Part shown: one piece after another, positions 19,960 through 32,592 of the stretch
Numbering within the stretch: position 1 is the stretch's first letter
Layout of the letters: each line of letters starts with the position of its first letter
Source: Immersiella caudata
Taxonomy: Eukaryota > Ascomycota > Sordariomycetes > Sordariales > Lasiosphaeriaceae
NCBI GenBank assembly: GCA_030512335.1
Contig: JAULSU010000007.1
Span: forward strand, 3,596,001-3,660,000
Length of the DNA: 64,000 bases
Direction of reading: 5' to 3'
Position numbers and translations under genes: made by a program
The notes under the pieces: generated by a model
What the model was told of the DNA's origin: nothing
The model's input: the letters and a program-made list of their open reading frames with translations, nothing else
Databases searched by the model: none

Positions 19960-22900
19960 GTCAGCGGTTGGCGCGCACGAGGCAAGCAATGCTGGCGTGG
20001 AAGCCGACGCGAAGTTCGTGCCGGAAGCTGAATGACATCAGGCTTTGGCGGGGTACGAGGTCGCGGGGAATTAGCAGGTGTTCGCTGACTTGACAGCTGT
20101 TTGCCAGCTGGTATAGGATGTGGCTCTCCACAACAGCAATCCGCAGCAACGATCAGCTGCCACTCCAACTTTCAGCCAAGGAATTCTCAGATCAGCAATT
20201 GACTTTGTTTACGAAGCAGTGTCCCAATATGGTAACCCCATCAATCCCGAAGCCGGGATTTCCCCCATACTTGGAAAAGGTTGGGAGTATTACGTCGGCA
20301 ACATAGATTAAAGAAGACCACAAAGGCGGCTCTCTTCTCATCGGCGGTTTTTTTGCCGGTGACACCGATACTCAGGTCTTGGTGCCTCATCTCACCTCAC
20401 ACCTGCCATGGGCCGCAGCGATGTGAAGAAAAAAGACTCGAGACAACCCGCTCGACAGACTTCCCTCTTGCACTTAATAGCCAGCATACCTCCGCTGCCG
20501 GACCTGCTTTGGCTGGACCCGACAAACCTGACAGCGCTGCACCATTCGTGTTCTAGCTGAAGCAGAGACTTTCCCAGCAGCCACAAGGCCAATTTCGACG
20601 CACATTGACAACTTCATTGGCTGTAACAAGCAACGGCGGCTTTCACCGTCCACAACAGCATCTCCGAGGGTGGAACAGACGGGAGTCTGCTGCATCCGCT
20701 GTCTCCCTGCAAAGGACGTCTCACCTCAGAGCCCATGACAGTGATGCGAAACTCAACGTCCACCGCACGCGCTGCGCAGTGCAACAGCACCAGCAAAAAC
20801 GGGCGAACCGGAAGCGTCTTGGCCGCGGCCAGCAGACGGACCTCGCCTACGAGAGAAATCTCTCCAGCCTCCCGGCGCTGTCGCTACGACCTGTCGGGCC
20901 TGGTGCATTGCAGTCAGCTCGGCCCTGTCGGAACCTCAGCACCGATCTGACTGAGACAGTGGCCCTAAAACTCGGGACAAGGATCCGGCTTCACATTTCT
21001 GCGGTGAGCAGTGCGCTGGCAGAAACGACTCGCGAGCTCCGGCGTTTCGGCCGCCGAACAGTGGTCGGCGTCCGTGCAGATACGGAGTCTTGGAAGCCGT
21101 CGTCGGGCCCCCAATCACGAAGGCGCGAAATTTGACAGCCACCCCAAGCGCCGATATGCGGGGCCTCTCTTTCGCTGAGCGCCTCGGTAGGGCTTGGGCA
21201 TCAACACACTCGCGTGGCGATCGGCTCTCGGTTTCGATGTGCCCTTCGGTCCCGACCATTTTCTTAGGGGCACCACGAACCCACCACCCGATGCGTCTAG
21301 ACACCATCTGCGGAGCTATTGGTCTGGGCAAGCAGCTGAGGCTCGACCGCCATGATAAAGTGCGTTGATGGGCGTGGCGCCGGCCACCTGCCTGACTGGC
21401 TTTACATTGGCTCGAGTGTCGCTGTGTTGCATCGCGCCGTGCAGTTCAAAAAGCCGTGCAACAGATGAGTGGTGTGGGATGCAAATGACAGGCGTCGGCG
21501 GGCAGAGATGAGGCCAAAATACGATGCACGCCAGGCCGGCGGTGGGTGGTGAGGACCCCCGAGAGCGGTCGAAGGCTTGGCGGAGCGGTGACCAGCCTGT
21601 CCTGACGGCAGCCCCACGTCCCGGTGTCCCCGTTTTCGAGCTTTAGAAACAGCGGCGCTGAAGCGAACAAGGCGCCACTGGCAGGCAGAAACGGAGAGTC
21701 GCTGGCAAGAGGGCATCCCCAGTTGCGAGGCATGTGGGGGGGGTCGACCGTCTTCGCCATACCTCGATGTTCGGTCTTGGCGACAAGAGGAAGAGCAAGA
21801 TAAGGGATATGGTGACATTGTCCGGAGCCCGCTTTCTCGGAAATGTCGCCGGCAAGATTGGCCATCATGATGGCGAGCGTTGTGGTGTGAACTTGTTTCA
21901 GGCTTCTCGGCCTATTTTCCGGACATTGTTCCACACACTTCCGTCCGCAACCCGGCAGAGCAGCTCCCAACTTTGCAGGTGAATCCATCTCATCTCAGAT
22001 CTCGGAAGGATCACGTGTCCAACAGTGGTATCAGCTACCATCGCCTTGCTTGCGGATAGCACGGCACAGTGTGAGGGCAGTTCGCATCAATCCCGATTGT
22101 TGTCGATATGCTGGATCGAGATTTACCCGAGTTGGCATCAACATGAGCGCTGTTGGTGATGGAGATCACTCAGCCCGGCGGACATGGCGCGAAACGGGCC
22201 GGTGTTGTTGGCAAACGTCGGGAGCGCTAGCGTTAGCACCTTGGCACGCGGCTGCCGCCGTTCACACAGCTCCACTGAGGGGCTGGTTCGCGACTCTGAT
22301 TCCAGACCCAAACCAAAATGGAGATCTCGCCAGCCTCTGCGCTGCAGATTCCAGAACAGATATCGCTGGCTCAATGCAGGCGTTCAGGTTGATCACACAC
22401 GCCTGTGCGGTCTGCAACTTCTGATCATCTGAATTTCTCACTCTCACCCACCTCATCTTTTGCTGCATGTCCGTCAGCTTGGAGATGAAGAGTCACAAAT
22501 CCCGGGCCTGACGTCCCAATAAGCACTCTGCGAGCATCAGCACTCGCGCTGCCAGCCCACCGGGGGAAAAAATGAGATCAGAAGCAAAAAAGGCTCATGC
22601 GAGCGCACAGCGAGTCACCCCTGGCCTCCGATGAGCTGCTCTGGTGGCGCCTGGCCTGATTGGATGTGGTGGGCAACCCTGCTACGGACATCCCCAAGTC
22701 AATGTCCAGAGGCTCCGCCCCGCAGCAAGGGAGCGGGATTCACCCCCCTGCGCCTGGGACGGAAAGGGGCTCCGTCACGATTGCCCAGCCCTGGGAATCA
22801 ACCGTTTTCCCGCAAGCTGCTAGCACGGCGAGTGCGCTGTCACGACCGTTTGTGGCGTTTGGCTTTGTTGTCGTGGTCTCATGAGGCTGAAGTTCAGGAC

Positions 22901-24190
22901 ACATTGGTTCAGGGCAATGACTCGCGGCGATTGAGTTTTCGCTGGCAGACCGTTGGTCTTAGTCCGACATCAACGACAGATGAGGGCTGAGCTAGGAGAG
23001 ACGGGTGAGATGACATGAACACCCGCCGCTAAACTTGGCATCAGGCTTTCACCATCTCAGCAGAGTTTAGACGGTGGGTGGTGCAGCAGCGTTGGCAGTG
23101 CGTGCTGACCTCGAAAAGAGAAAAAAAATCCCGGGTCGCGCTGAATGGTGCAGTTGTGGGGGACGGGTCAGGGCGGAGATGGCCTATCGCCAAATCCGAG
23201 TTGGCATGAACCATGCTCACAACAATGGGACAAATTGCATCAACCACCCCCTATTTACGCATGCACTCTATTCTGGGAGGGCGGCGACACGCTCCCCAAT
23301 TGCCTTGACGACGGTCTATGCTAATGGTGCGCAGCAGGACGCTGTATTGCGCTGCGAGCACCGCTGCCATGGCTCGCTGCATTATAGGCTGAATCAGGGC
23401 TTCACAGGGCCGCACTCTGGCAAATATTCCGGAGGCTAGCGAACGCCATCGCCTTCCGTTCGCCTGTGAGGCCCGTGTTGGGAAACGGAACGGAAGGTTG
23501 CATTTTGCGGGGCAATCCCGTAAACCAGGATACCCGCCGTCAGGGACGCAAGCCCACTGCTGTTCGCCCGCTCGCCTGCCTGCCTGCCGCGTTGCAATAA
23601 TAGTTGCAGTGATGCGATGGTCTGCGGGCAATGTGCAATACGGGCCAGCAGTCCAGCGCTAAGCCAGTCGCCGGCACGATGGAATGCGATGATGCGACAG
23701 CCATTTACGGGTCACCTACCTTACGGACTCTCTCCACGCCCAGCTCCAGGCGCCGCGGTGCCGTTTTCTGACGTCCTGCCACCCAGCAGGCGGGCCGAGC
23801 AGGGCTCAGCGCAGCGGAGCCCCCCCCTGACAATCTATGTCGAGCTGAGGTACAACGTGTCCAGGGGGGGGTCAATTCTTATTCGGGCAGCAGCCTCTCG
23901 GCCTCTCGCACGCGCACTGCATGGGGACCTGGCTTCGGATCCCGGACAAGACGCAGGGAAACGGCAGACACAGGTTATAACCAAGGCCACCACACACATC
24001 CCACTCACCTGGGTCCGTCCTGCTTGGCTATTTCGGGCATACCCAGCTCGCGGTGACTTCTCTTATAACGCTGGAGGTCTCCCCCTTCCAGAAGGAACCC
24101 CTTTCCTGAGGATTGCCCTTTTTTTTTTTCAACACCATCGCCGTCCGATCTAGGAAGTGAGTGGCCATTGGACCACAGAACACCGCCAAG
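19960..24190. other. 4.2 kb gene desert between palA and the P450 gene
   Basis: No ORF longer than ~180 codons, and none with a domain, signal peptide or splice pattern I can defend. GC content is similar to the genic DNA, so this is not an AT-rich RIP block. A short inverted repeat built on C7/G8 runs lies at about 23821-23877. The right end holds the P450 promoter (TATAACG near 24064 and a T-run near 24120). Confidence 0.5.
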
Positions 24191-25900
24191 ATGGAGGGCA
24201 TTACTCTCATCCTGCTCTATGTCGCCATCCCCAGTCTCTTCTTCTCCGCCATCCAGAAATTCCTCTCGTGGAGGAAGAAGTCGAGCTCCGAAGCCAAGTT
24301 CCCCGGTCCGAAACAGTTCCCCGTCGTCGGCCGCGTTCACGATCTCCCCCGGTTCTCCCTGTGGTTGAAGTTCACCGAGTGGGCGCAAGAGCATGGCCCC
24401 ATCTACTACACGCACGCCCTCGACACCCACTTCGTCATCGTGTCCGACGTCAAGATCGCCGAGGAACTTTTGGTCAAGAGGGGTCACATCTACTCTGGTC
24501 GCCCCCAAATCAGGGCTCTGATCAAGCACAAGGATGGCCCGGCCTACTCTGCGCTCATGGATCGTCATGGTATGTCATGTTACTCTAGCAGCAACTATTT
24601 TTGAGCGCCCCAGCTAAGCGGTGTGGCACAGATATCTGGAAGGCCCAGCGCAAGTGGTGCCATGCTGCCATGGCCGAGGCTTACAAGCACCACTTTTACG
24701 GCCACGTCGAGATGGAGATGAAGCGTTTCCTTGGTCTCATGCTTATGGATCCTGCTCGCTTCCTGGACTACACCCGTGAGTACTGTGGTCGTGTCATGTC
24801 TCGCCTCGCCTGGGACGATGCGACACAAGGGCGGAAGAACGGAGAGTCTGCCGACACCACCCTCCACTGCATGAGCGTCTCTGGCCCGCTCGTCAACACC
24901 ATGACGCCCCTGTGGCAACTGCCTGCTTTTATCAACCCCTGGTACCAGTTCGAGATCAAGCGCGAGGGCGAGCAGCGCGCCTGGTGGCTCAACAACTTCC
25001 GCCTCGCCAAGGACAAGTACCGTCGCGGCGAGCTTCCCAACGATACCTGGGCCTACCGCTACTTCGAGCAGATCAAGCGCGAGCAGAACAACGATAATGT
25101 CGACCAGCCCGAGGACCAAGAGGTCTTTGCCAGCTGCATGATCGGTTTCCTCAACCTCGTCGGTGTTGTCACCATCAGCGGTCCCTCCAAGTTCTTCCTC
25201 ATGGCCATGGCGCTCCACCCTGAATGGCAGAAGAAGGCGCAGGACGAGATCGACCGTGTCTGCGGCGACCGCATGCCCACCATGGCCGACTTCGCCGACC
25301 TTCCCACCGTCCGTGCCTGCCTCAAGGAGACTGTCCGATGGAGATCGGGTGTCCCACTTGGCGTTCCCCACCAGTGCGAGAGGGATGACGAGTACCGTGG
25401 CGTCAAGATCAAGAAGGGCACCATCATTCTTGCTTGCGAATGGTAAGTCTATGTTAAAACTGCTTGGAAGCTCTGTCTGACATGTCTCTAGGGCTATCAA
25501 CCGTGTTCCCACCATGTACCCCGATGGCGATAACTTCCGTCCCGAACGCTGGCTCGAGGCCGGCTGGCCCACCTTTCAGGAGCCTCTCTCCAGGTACCCC
25601 AACTTCCGCGAGGGTCACGCCATGCACACCTTCGGCTGGGGCCGCAGGACGTGCTTGGGTCAGAACATTGTTGACGACGAGATGTTTGTGTTTGGCGCCG
25701 CATCCCTCTGGGCCTTCAACTCGGCACAAGCAAGGAACTCGCGCACCGGCGAGCTCATCCCGATCGATACCCAGGCTACCAACAGCCACGTTATTCTCGA
25801 GCCCCTTCCCTTCCAGCTTGACTTCAAGCCCAGGAGCCAGGAGCGCGCACAGCAGATTCTTACCAACTACCACGATGTTATTGGCAAGTTGAGGCTGTAA
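24191..25900 (+). CDS. Cytochrome P450 monooxygenase
   Basis: Exons 24191-24569, 24632-25442 and 25492-25900 give 532 residues. A membrane anchor fills residues 1-25, followed by the proline hinge KFPGPKQFPVVG. Helix K has ExxR (E359, R362). The PERF-like segment is FRPERW near 412. The heme loop is FGWGRRTCLG with Cys451 as axial ligand. The helix-I oxygen-binding motif, usually (A/G)Gx(D/E)T, reads VGVVT at 303-307: the threonine is kept but the acid is missing. The start at 24191 is the first true ATG (CCAAGATGG). There is no synthase or transporter within 10 kb, so this is an orphan P450, likely for xenobiotic or secondary metabolism. The substrate cannot be told. It is in the ER membrane, by family. 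Confidence 0.92.
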
Positions 25901-27924
25901 GTGCAGATGAAAAGGAACGGTGTCGATGGGCGGAGTGTATGGTGAACATACAAGTAGACTGTAATCTGTGCAAGCACACCGGGTGTGCGGTTCAGCAAAT
26001 GCGGCTGGGCCGGCATCTGGCGGCGTCGTGCTGTGCTGATTGTGTTATGGCTGCTTTTGACGAGAGATAATTATGTCTTTGCGCGCAAACTTTACATGAT
26101 GGATGACGGCATCGGGTTCCGATCCGGGGTGGACTCGGAACGGCTGGGACTCTGCTGCTACTACTCGATTGGTTTCACAGCAAAGGAGTTTGGGTTTACC
26201 TGGTCATAATTGAAGATGAATACATATTGCCTATGCTTCACAAACTGTTCTATCTGGGGAATGTGGCATTGACGCTATCGAGGATGCTTGGCCCGATATC
26301 CTGTCTGCCGTCTTTGGCGCTCACGGTCCATTCTTTGCAGTCAAGTTCGAATTGACGTGACATTTGACTCAGCTTTCCCCTGGGAGAGGCGCTGACAGCC
26401 AAGACACCGCTCCGGTTTATGACCCTCCACCTTGGCCGGTTTGGTCAGTTTGGAGGTACTGCCATTAGCTACGATACAAGGTTCCTACTCTTTCTGCGCG
26501 ATGTCGTAAGTGACCCAAGAAAAAAACGGCAAGGCAAGAAAACAAAAGAGAGAAGAAAGTTCCTGCTGTATGCCAATCAGTAGCTTCTTGGTTTCTGCCT
26601 CGTGCAAAACAATCTAGTAGTTCTAGCGACGGAGGTTCGAGCCCCGATCAAAAATACAACGGCGCCCATTGGCTACAACCCCAAAATTCTTATTTACTCG
26701 GGATCAGCATTACGTGATATCAGATCTTACGTGTAAGTTGACCGAAACTGCAACATCATCTCACTTCCCCCCTGTTCGGGTCCACTTCCCGTAATGCTGA
26801 GATGAGGCTGGCTTACTGTGTTCAAATGTAAGAGAACGAAACCGTCTGAAATGGAGGACTGGAAGGAGGCGTCAGGTAGCGGCACATCTGCCGCGTTTGC
26901 ATAAACCTGCTGTAACCGCGCCTGTGGTTCACCCGGATGCGACTCCGACGCCGACCGTGGTTCGGCTCCCAGGCCGCAGTGGTGCTGGTGCTGTTGCCGT
27001 TTCCTAAACTCGAAAGATTTAAACTTGCGAGTCTCTCTACGGCCGCGTCAGCGTACATCCAAAACACAGGAGCATGGTTTTTTCTTGACTTCCCCAGAAA
27101 TCCCGACAAGGAATCTCCTCCAACAGAGAAAAAGAGAAATACCCGTTACCCCATCTCCCAACATGTAGGCAACGCGTCCCTCGGGACCGAATCGCATGCA
27201 GCCCCTTCCTCCAGCGGCACGGATTCTGGTTGACGGTGCTGGGTGGGGGGAGTAATAACATGCGATAGTAATATACCCGTCGGAAGATATACGTGGGTGT
27301 CCGGGCCAAGCGCTCCGTTATCCTAAACCCGATGGTTCTGCCGTGTTTGCAGCAAACCGTTTTGCTGCTCTGATTTCCCGGGCTCGGCACCCTCCTTCGC
27401 TTCGTGTTGCAGGCTGCGTGAGCTGTAACACAGCAGTAAACCGAGCAGCAGCCGGAGAGTTGTCCGAACGGTTGGGAGTGTGTTCCGGCGTTGAGGATGA
27501 GCAAGGACCTGTTATGACTTAGGGTAAGCGCATATTGGTCTTGCCGGGATATCGTTGTGGGATGTTGTGTTCCTTTCTACGTCCCGTTAGTTCGGGACAA
27601 GCCATGAGGAGAGCCATCCAAATCCTGCTGCTTCGATTGGGTCAGAAGTTCAGACCAAAGTGAGAGATGGGGTGCCATGCGGAGTGGACCATCGGCCCGA
27701 GCGGAATGAGCTTGTGTTGTGCGTGATCGTTAAGGCATTGAAGATGCGCGATCGAACTGGTCGCATTCGTCTCTTTTTTCCGTTTTCGGCTGGTGATGTC
27801 GTCTATGATAAGATCGGTTACTCTGTCTGGAGAACGAACGGAGTACTTTCGAGCCTAGACGAACTTCCTGGGTGTCCTTTCTTCTCTGAGTCCCTGAGCG
27901 TCTTTCAGGAGGGTGTCCTCATTC
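25901..27924. other. Intergenic, gene-poor
   Basis: 3' UTR of the P450, then about 2 kb with no supported gene. A tRNA-like B-box (GGTTCGAGCC near 26633) stands alone without a cloverleaf. Confidence 0.45.
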
Positions 27925-28290
27925 CGGCATCCGCCAGGTACGGAGTCCGCCCATGAAGATGCTGGACGTGATTGATCATAAAAGTACCGACCATATCCCC
28001 AAGACGGTGCCACCTGAAAATGGTCGAGAGTTTCTCGTCAAACAGGTGTCGAAGCACGACGACGAATAGATCATGTCGTGCAATGACGAAGATTTCCTGA
28101 CAGCTTCTGACAGGCAGAATGACGACTGCTGCAGCGTAATGTCCGATGAATCTCGCTGGTAATTTACCAGCCGGTGTTGGTGAATTCTTGCATTTGCCAA
28201 GTAGCTCCGCAGGCTCGGCGTGAGTAGTGCAACGGCGTATAGCCGTTTCCCCAGCACACCAGTATACTCCCTTTGCCGCCCGAGACTGTC
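27925..28290 (-). pseudogene. Probable relic of an ankyrin-repeat gene
   Basis: On the minus strand two hallmark ankyrin fragments survive in different frames. GNGYTPLHYS lies around 28218-28247 and HGRTPYLADAG around 27916-27948. Between them, pieces resembling the rest of ankyrin repeats (for example an AELL helix end) are spread over three frames with several stops. No frame is open across the region and I can place no start. It reads as a frameshifted, stop-ridden remnant of a longer ankyrin gene, perhaps once part of a NACHT/ankyrin-type protein, though no such N-terminal domain is visible. The fragments are short, so chance resemblance is possible. Confidence 0.35.
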
Positions 28291-30209
28291 GAAGATCGAG
28301 ATCGGTCGTTTCGATGTCTCGGGAAGGACTGACGTCGGTGCAAGGCAACGAAGCGAGTTGTCGCACTGCCTAGGGCCGAGAGAGGAATTAGCGTTGGAGC
28401 TGTGGAATATTTGTAGAACCCCGACTATGTCAAGTTTGTTCTAGATCTGTGTGAAACGTCAAAAGCTTATCTGTACACCAGTGATGCAAATTCTGGTTGC
28501 GCGAATCAGGCTGTCAACGTCGTTGACAGCAGTCTCGGTCGACCAGACGCTAGGGGCTCTGAGATAAACCGCAAGGATGCTGTGATATTCATCCGTCTCC
28601 GGTCATACTCTTGGCTTGTGATCATCCGCTGAAAGCTTGTTCTGGGGGTTGTTAGCATCAAGTCGAGTCAATCCATGATTTGAGCGGTAGCACCAGGCGT
28701 TGGAAATGCTGCCCGGATTCCGTCTGGTGAAATCCAGAACCTTGTTGGGGACCGGAACTGCGCCTGTAAGCGACTAATTAGTATTCTGCTTCGCTCTCGT
28801 ACAATGAATTAGATTGTGGATATATCCATCCCATGGACAGTTTTGTGGCGGTCGGCGTATCTTCTGGTGATGACTGAGGTGGCGTGGCGAGCCTGAGATG
28901 CGCGGAGACGGAAGATTGCTCAGAAAGACAGGCAGGAACTGTAGACCATGGTGCCCCTGCAAGAGCGTGGTGGCAGTTCCTTCCTTCGCACAGCATGATT
29001 GAGGAGGCGGCTCGTGTGACGGTGCAACACTGATGTGTTCTCCACTCGACCTCAAATCTTGGATTCGTGATCAGCTCGGCACGTCTGCAGCCTCAAGGCA
29101 ACCATGGCGCCAAGCAAACAGCTCTGTCGGAAACGCTAGCTGCGGGTGCCCGATGACAAACGCACAAAGGCGGCCGGCTTTCCTTCCGTGAGTCACTCGT
29201 TCCCATTTGCCTTGTGACCGTTTCGTTCTTTCTGTGGGGCTTCAGTTACGGTTATCTGGACACGCTCAACAGACACTTCTAGAAAACGCTGGGCACCACC
29301 CGGCACGGTCGTCGAGGTTGCAGGCTGCATATTTCGGGCTCGTTTCTCATCTCAGGACATGATCCCGAGAAAATGATCACAATCTTTTGATACTAGAGAG
29401 TATCCTCTCGCCTCGATTGGGCACGCAGCGTGGAGCCTTTGAAACTTTGAGTATCGCACCGCTTTCGTCTGGAGTCTCTTCTGTACGGGCTGGGGACTCT
29501 GTTGGCCATCTTGTCTATCATCTACTGCTCGTTCGCCGAATTTTGCGTCTGCATCACAGGCCTTCATCGCTGGTGATGTACCTTTGGAATCGCATGCTTC
29601 GTCTTTGATCTGGGCGCGAAACTCTCCTTCTCCAATTCCCCGAGATCACAGACGCGGACACGGAGTTCCAGGGGGCTACTGCTTCGTAGGCTCACCACCA
29701 ACTGGGCGGATTTGACTGTTGGAAGCGGTGGCATCCTGGTAGTTTCTTCATCAACTACCTACGTGACTGAGACCCGCCCCAACACCGACTCAGCACTTGC
29801 CTCCTCCTGGCCGGGAAACAAGCGGTACTTGAGGGAGGCGCAAGACAACTTCGATTCAAAAGCGGTGTTGGGGATCAACATTCTTCTCGTTGACGACTAC
29901 GCAGAATTAATAATGTCCTACCAGTGTTGATGCGAGCTTACTGATATCCAGACACGTGGACGGGCTGTGAAACTTCAGCAACACCCGATGCCGAACATAT
30001 TCCGGGGAATGAGAATATCCGTTCCAAACGTCGAGGCTGATGTAATCACGATGGACAAGCAACGCGGCTCCAAATACAAGCTTTTCCAACCCCCTCAGAA
30101 GACTAACCGTTCGGTACAAGTACGGCGGCGAATCCATCCAAACAGCCATCAACCAAAACACCACGCCAAGACCCAAGATAGTTCCCGCCTGCCCATAACC
30201 ACCCCGAAA
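28291..30209. other. Intergenic, gene-poor, between two relics
   Basis: 1.9 kb with no supported gene. A minus-strand ORF near 29907-30245 encodes a hydrophobic stretch, but it partly overlaps the ADH pseudogene and has no recognised domain. Confidence 0.4.
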
Positions 30210-31002
30210 ACGTCCAAAATTCCCCCAACCTACCGCACCCTCCAATTCACCTCCCCCACCTCTCCCCCCTCCCTAACATCCCTCCCCACTCCCCCCCTCA
30301 CCCCCTCCACCGCCCTCATCTGTCCCCTCCGTGCCAACCTCTTCGCCTACACGCGCGACATCTTCACCCGAAACAACCCACGCGGCTACCACTAACCCCT
30401 CCCCCTCGTCCCCGGCTCCGCCACCATCGGCCGCATCCTCGCCGCCTCCAGCGACGCACCCACCCTCTAGACTCCAAACCAACTCGTCTGGCGTGACCCC
30501 GTCGTGCGCGCCGCAGATGGTTCATCCACAGCCATACTGCACGGATTAAACACCGGCCCTTCACCCGCCGAAAGGCCATAGGCGAGGGAGAATGGCGGAT
30601 TGGAAGCTGGGGAGGAGGGATGGGATGGTGGATGTTTATTTTGATATGTCGCCGCCGAATGCGTCGGGGAGCTCGCATATCAAGGTGGGGGTTTTGGCGC
30701 TGAGGCCGAAGGGGAGGATGAGCCTGATGGGTGGTGCTGCGGGTCATGTGGGGTTCCCGTACTACCAGATTATGTTGAAGGGGTTGAGGTTGCAGGGGAG
30801 CTGGATGTTCACGTCTGAGCAGGTTGATGAGGTGATTAGGTTGGTGGAGGCGGGTATCTTGCAGTTGGGAGAGGCTGCGGGAGTGAAGAATTTGGGAGTG
30901 TTCGAGCTGGAGGAATGGGAGGAGGCATTCAGGGTTGCCGGCGACGAAGCACGGGTTGGGAGATTTGCGCTGTTTGCGCCGAACGGAAAGGAGGCTATGT
31001 GA
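30210..31002 (+). pseudogene. Zinc-type (MDR) alcohol dehydrogenase pseudogene with internal deletion
   Basis: The N-terminal part reads like a fungal MDR alcohol dehydrogenase (ANLFAYTRDIFTRNNPRGYH, then PLPLVPGSATIGR and NQLVWRDPVVRA). The expected start codon is ACG at 30210. In-frame stops occur at 30393-30395 (TAA), 30468-30470 (TAG) and 30579-30581 (TAG). A one-base frame change lies near 30577. Just after GEGEWRIGSW the sequence jumps, at about 30612-30620, to a late segment, VDVYFDMSPP, and continues to a normal C-terminus ending at 31002. The catalytic middle and the GxGxxG nucleotide-binding fold are missing, roughly 150-200 codons by comparison with the family. The C-terminal 137 codons remain open. 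The gene cannot make an active enzyme. Confidence 0.75.
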
Positions 31003-31317
31003 TGGGTCTCAGAATGGACGATTCGAATGATACCATTCCAATAGTGTGCAAAACATGTCGGTAATGAATGCTGTTATCAAGAAAGTGTTCATACGAGCCT
31101 ATCCATCAGCAAGCATCCATGAAGCAATCGTCCTTAACCCTCCAGCGCCAATGCGTCATCGCCCAAGACTCTCCTTCTTCAAAGCAGACCCAAATGCAAG
31201 CACGAGTAAAATGCAATCATGAGTCTCGTTCCCCACACCCTTAGTATCGCGTCATTTCCCCCCATGTCCCTCTTGTCCTTGTGTGGTTGGCGTCGGTAGC
31301 TATCGTCGATGCGGCGC

Positions 31318-31706
31318 TTACGGCAGGGTCTCGTAGCCCGAGCTGCTGTTGTGCGCGGCACGGTTCGAGAACAACCAGTAAATGATGAGGCCACCGATGG
31401 GGAAGAAGAAGACGAGGAGAGACCAGAGGAGCTTCTGCAGAGGCGGGCGGTTCGACTTGATGACCTCGACTGTACGACAGCGTGGTTAGCCCAGTGATTC
31501 TCTCTGCAAAGGAGCCGGGGAGAGAGGTTCTTACCAAAGACAATGACATCGAGAATCAAGACGACGAGACCGATAATGCCACCGCCTGTTCCGTATTGCC
31601 AGGCATCAGTCTTTTGGACCGTAACCTGTTCCGCAACGGGAGCCGCCAGAGCGAGCGCTGCCAGGCAGAGTTGGAAGAAGAAGTTGGCGATGAGGTTGTT
31701 CTGCAT
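31318..31706 (-). CDS. Small PLDc_N-type membrane protein
   Basis: Exon 1 is 31706-31535, intron 31534-31470 (65 bp), exon 2 31469-31318; 107 residues. Residues 1-22 form a signal peptide or first TM helix (LCLAALALAAP). A second helix begins at GIIGLVVLILDVIVF. After the splice comes VEVIKSNRPPLQKLLW, then a third helix (LLVFFFPIGGLIIYWLF) with a short polar tail. The pattern of two helices joined by a conserved SNRPPLQKLLW loop is that of the PLDc_N domain. That domain precedes the catalytic part of cardiolipin synthases and also occurs alone in many small fungal proteins. No HKD motif is present, so no phospholipase activity is expected. Its role is unknown; it is probably in the ER or vacuole membrane. 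Confidence 0.85.
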
Positions 31707-32592
31707 TGTGGCGGTGTTTCGATGTAGTCGCTGCGATGATGATGATATGGGTCTTGTTGCGAAAAGATGTTGTTGAAGTCGTCAAAGTGGAAAGGAGGAC
31801 GAAGGGTGCCTAGAAATTGGAGCGGGGTGATGGGTGGTGGTTGTCGCACAGATGGGCAGACCGGTGACGTCATGACTGGTGACGCAAGCGCGTCCACTCA
31901 ATGCATGTTTCAAAAGCCGTTGGCGCCATCTCCACGTCTTGGCGCCGGCTGGAACCTTTTATGGCTGATAACTTTGGCCTCCACGTTGTGGCTGTTCTAG
32001 TTGGTTGTGTTCTACCTAGAAGCATTGTGGCCATAGGCTAGGCATCAAGAATGGAGGAATATAGGTAGGCTTCGGTGAGGCCCTTTCACCCCCACCGGGC
32101 TCACAAAAGGTGCGTCATGCGCAATGCGTGTGTGGACTGACTCTACCTTTGTTGCCAATTTCAGCTGACACACTTGGTGAGTGCTCAGACTGTCAGTTCG
32201 GATCATGTAATGCACCTATCATCGTTCGCTATTTTTTGCCATTTCTTTTTTCGTCCTTTTTAGGGTTGCTGCTACCTATTATCCTGGTGGGATTAGATTA
32301 ACAAAGTCGCTGCCGCACACCCTGCAACGTCAACGTGGTCCGACTTGTATTAAACAGGGACTCCGTAACCACACACACACTGGCGGTTTCAAAGCGAAAT
32401 AACTGCTCTTTGATGACACGGTGGTAAAACCGAATGACCAAGATCATCGATCACCATTGTCAACGATGCCTTATGAGGGCTCACACACCAAGGACCACCC
32501 GTGTGGCCATGAAAGGGAAAATATGGGGCATACTCCCTGTCTACCTGATGGAATGGGATAGTGACAGATCCTGACACCTGCTAGATTACCAC
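31707..32592. other. Intergenic between two minus-strand small genes
   Basis: 886 bp holding the promoter of the PLDc_N gene and the 3' UTR of the Cys-rich gene. A short (AC)n run occurs near 32372. No further gene is supported. Confidence 0.5.

Noticed and set aside
23821..23877. Short inverted repeat around C7 and G8 runs
   Set aside because: Only ~14 bp arms dominated by homopolymers; too simple to call an element.
23617..24153. 178-codon ORF upstream of the P450
   Set aside because: No ATG-supported domain, low-complexity composition, and it ends in the P450 leader; treated as chance.
26600..26660. tRNA-like B-box (GGTTCGAGCC) with a T-arm-like stem
   Set aside because: No matching D arm, anticodon stem or acceptor pair upstream, and the T stem has a mismatch; at best a decayed tRNA or SINE scrap.
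29907..30245. Hydrophobic minus-strand ORF
   Set aside because: Overlaps the front of the ADH pseudogene, has no recognised family or clear start, and could be a shadow.
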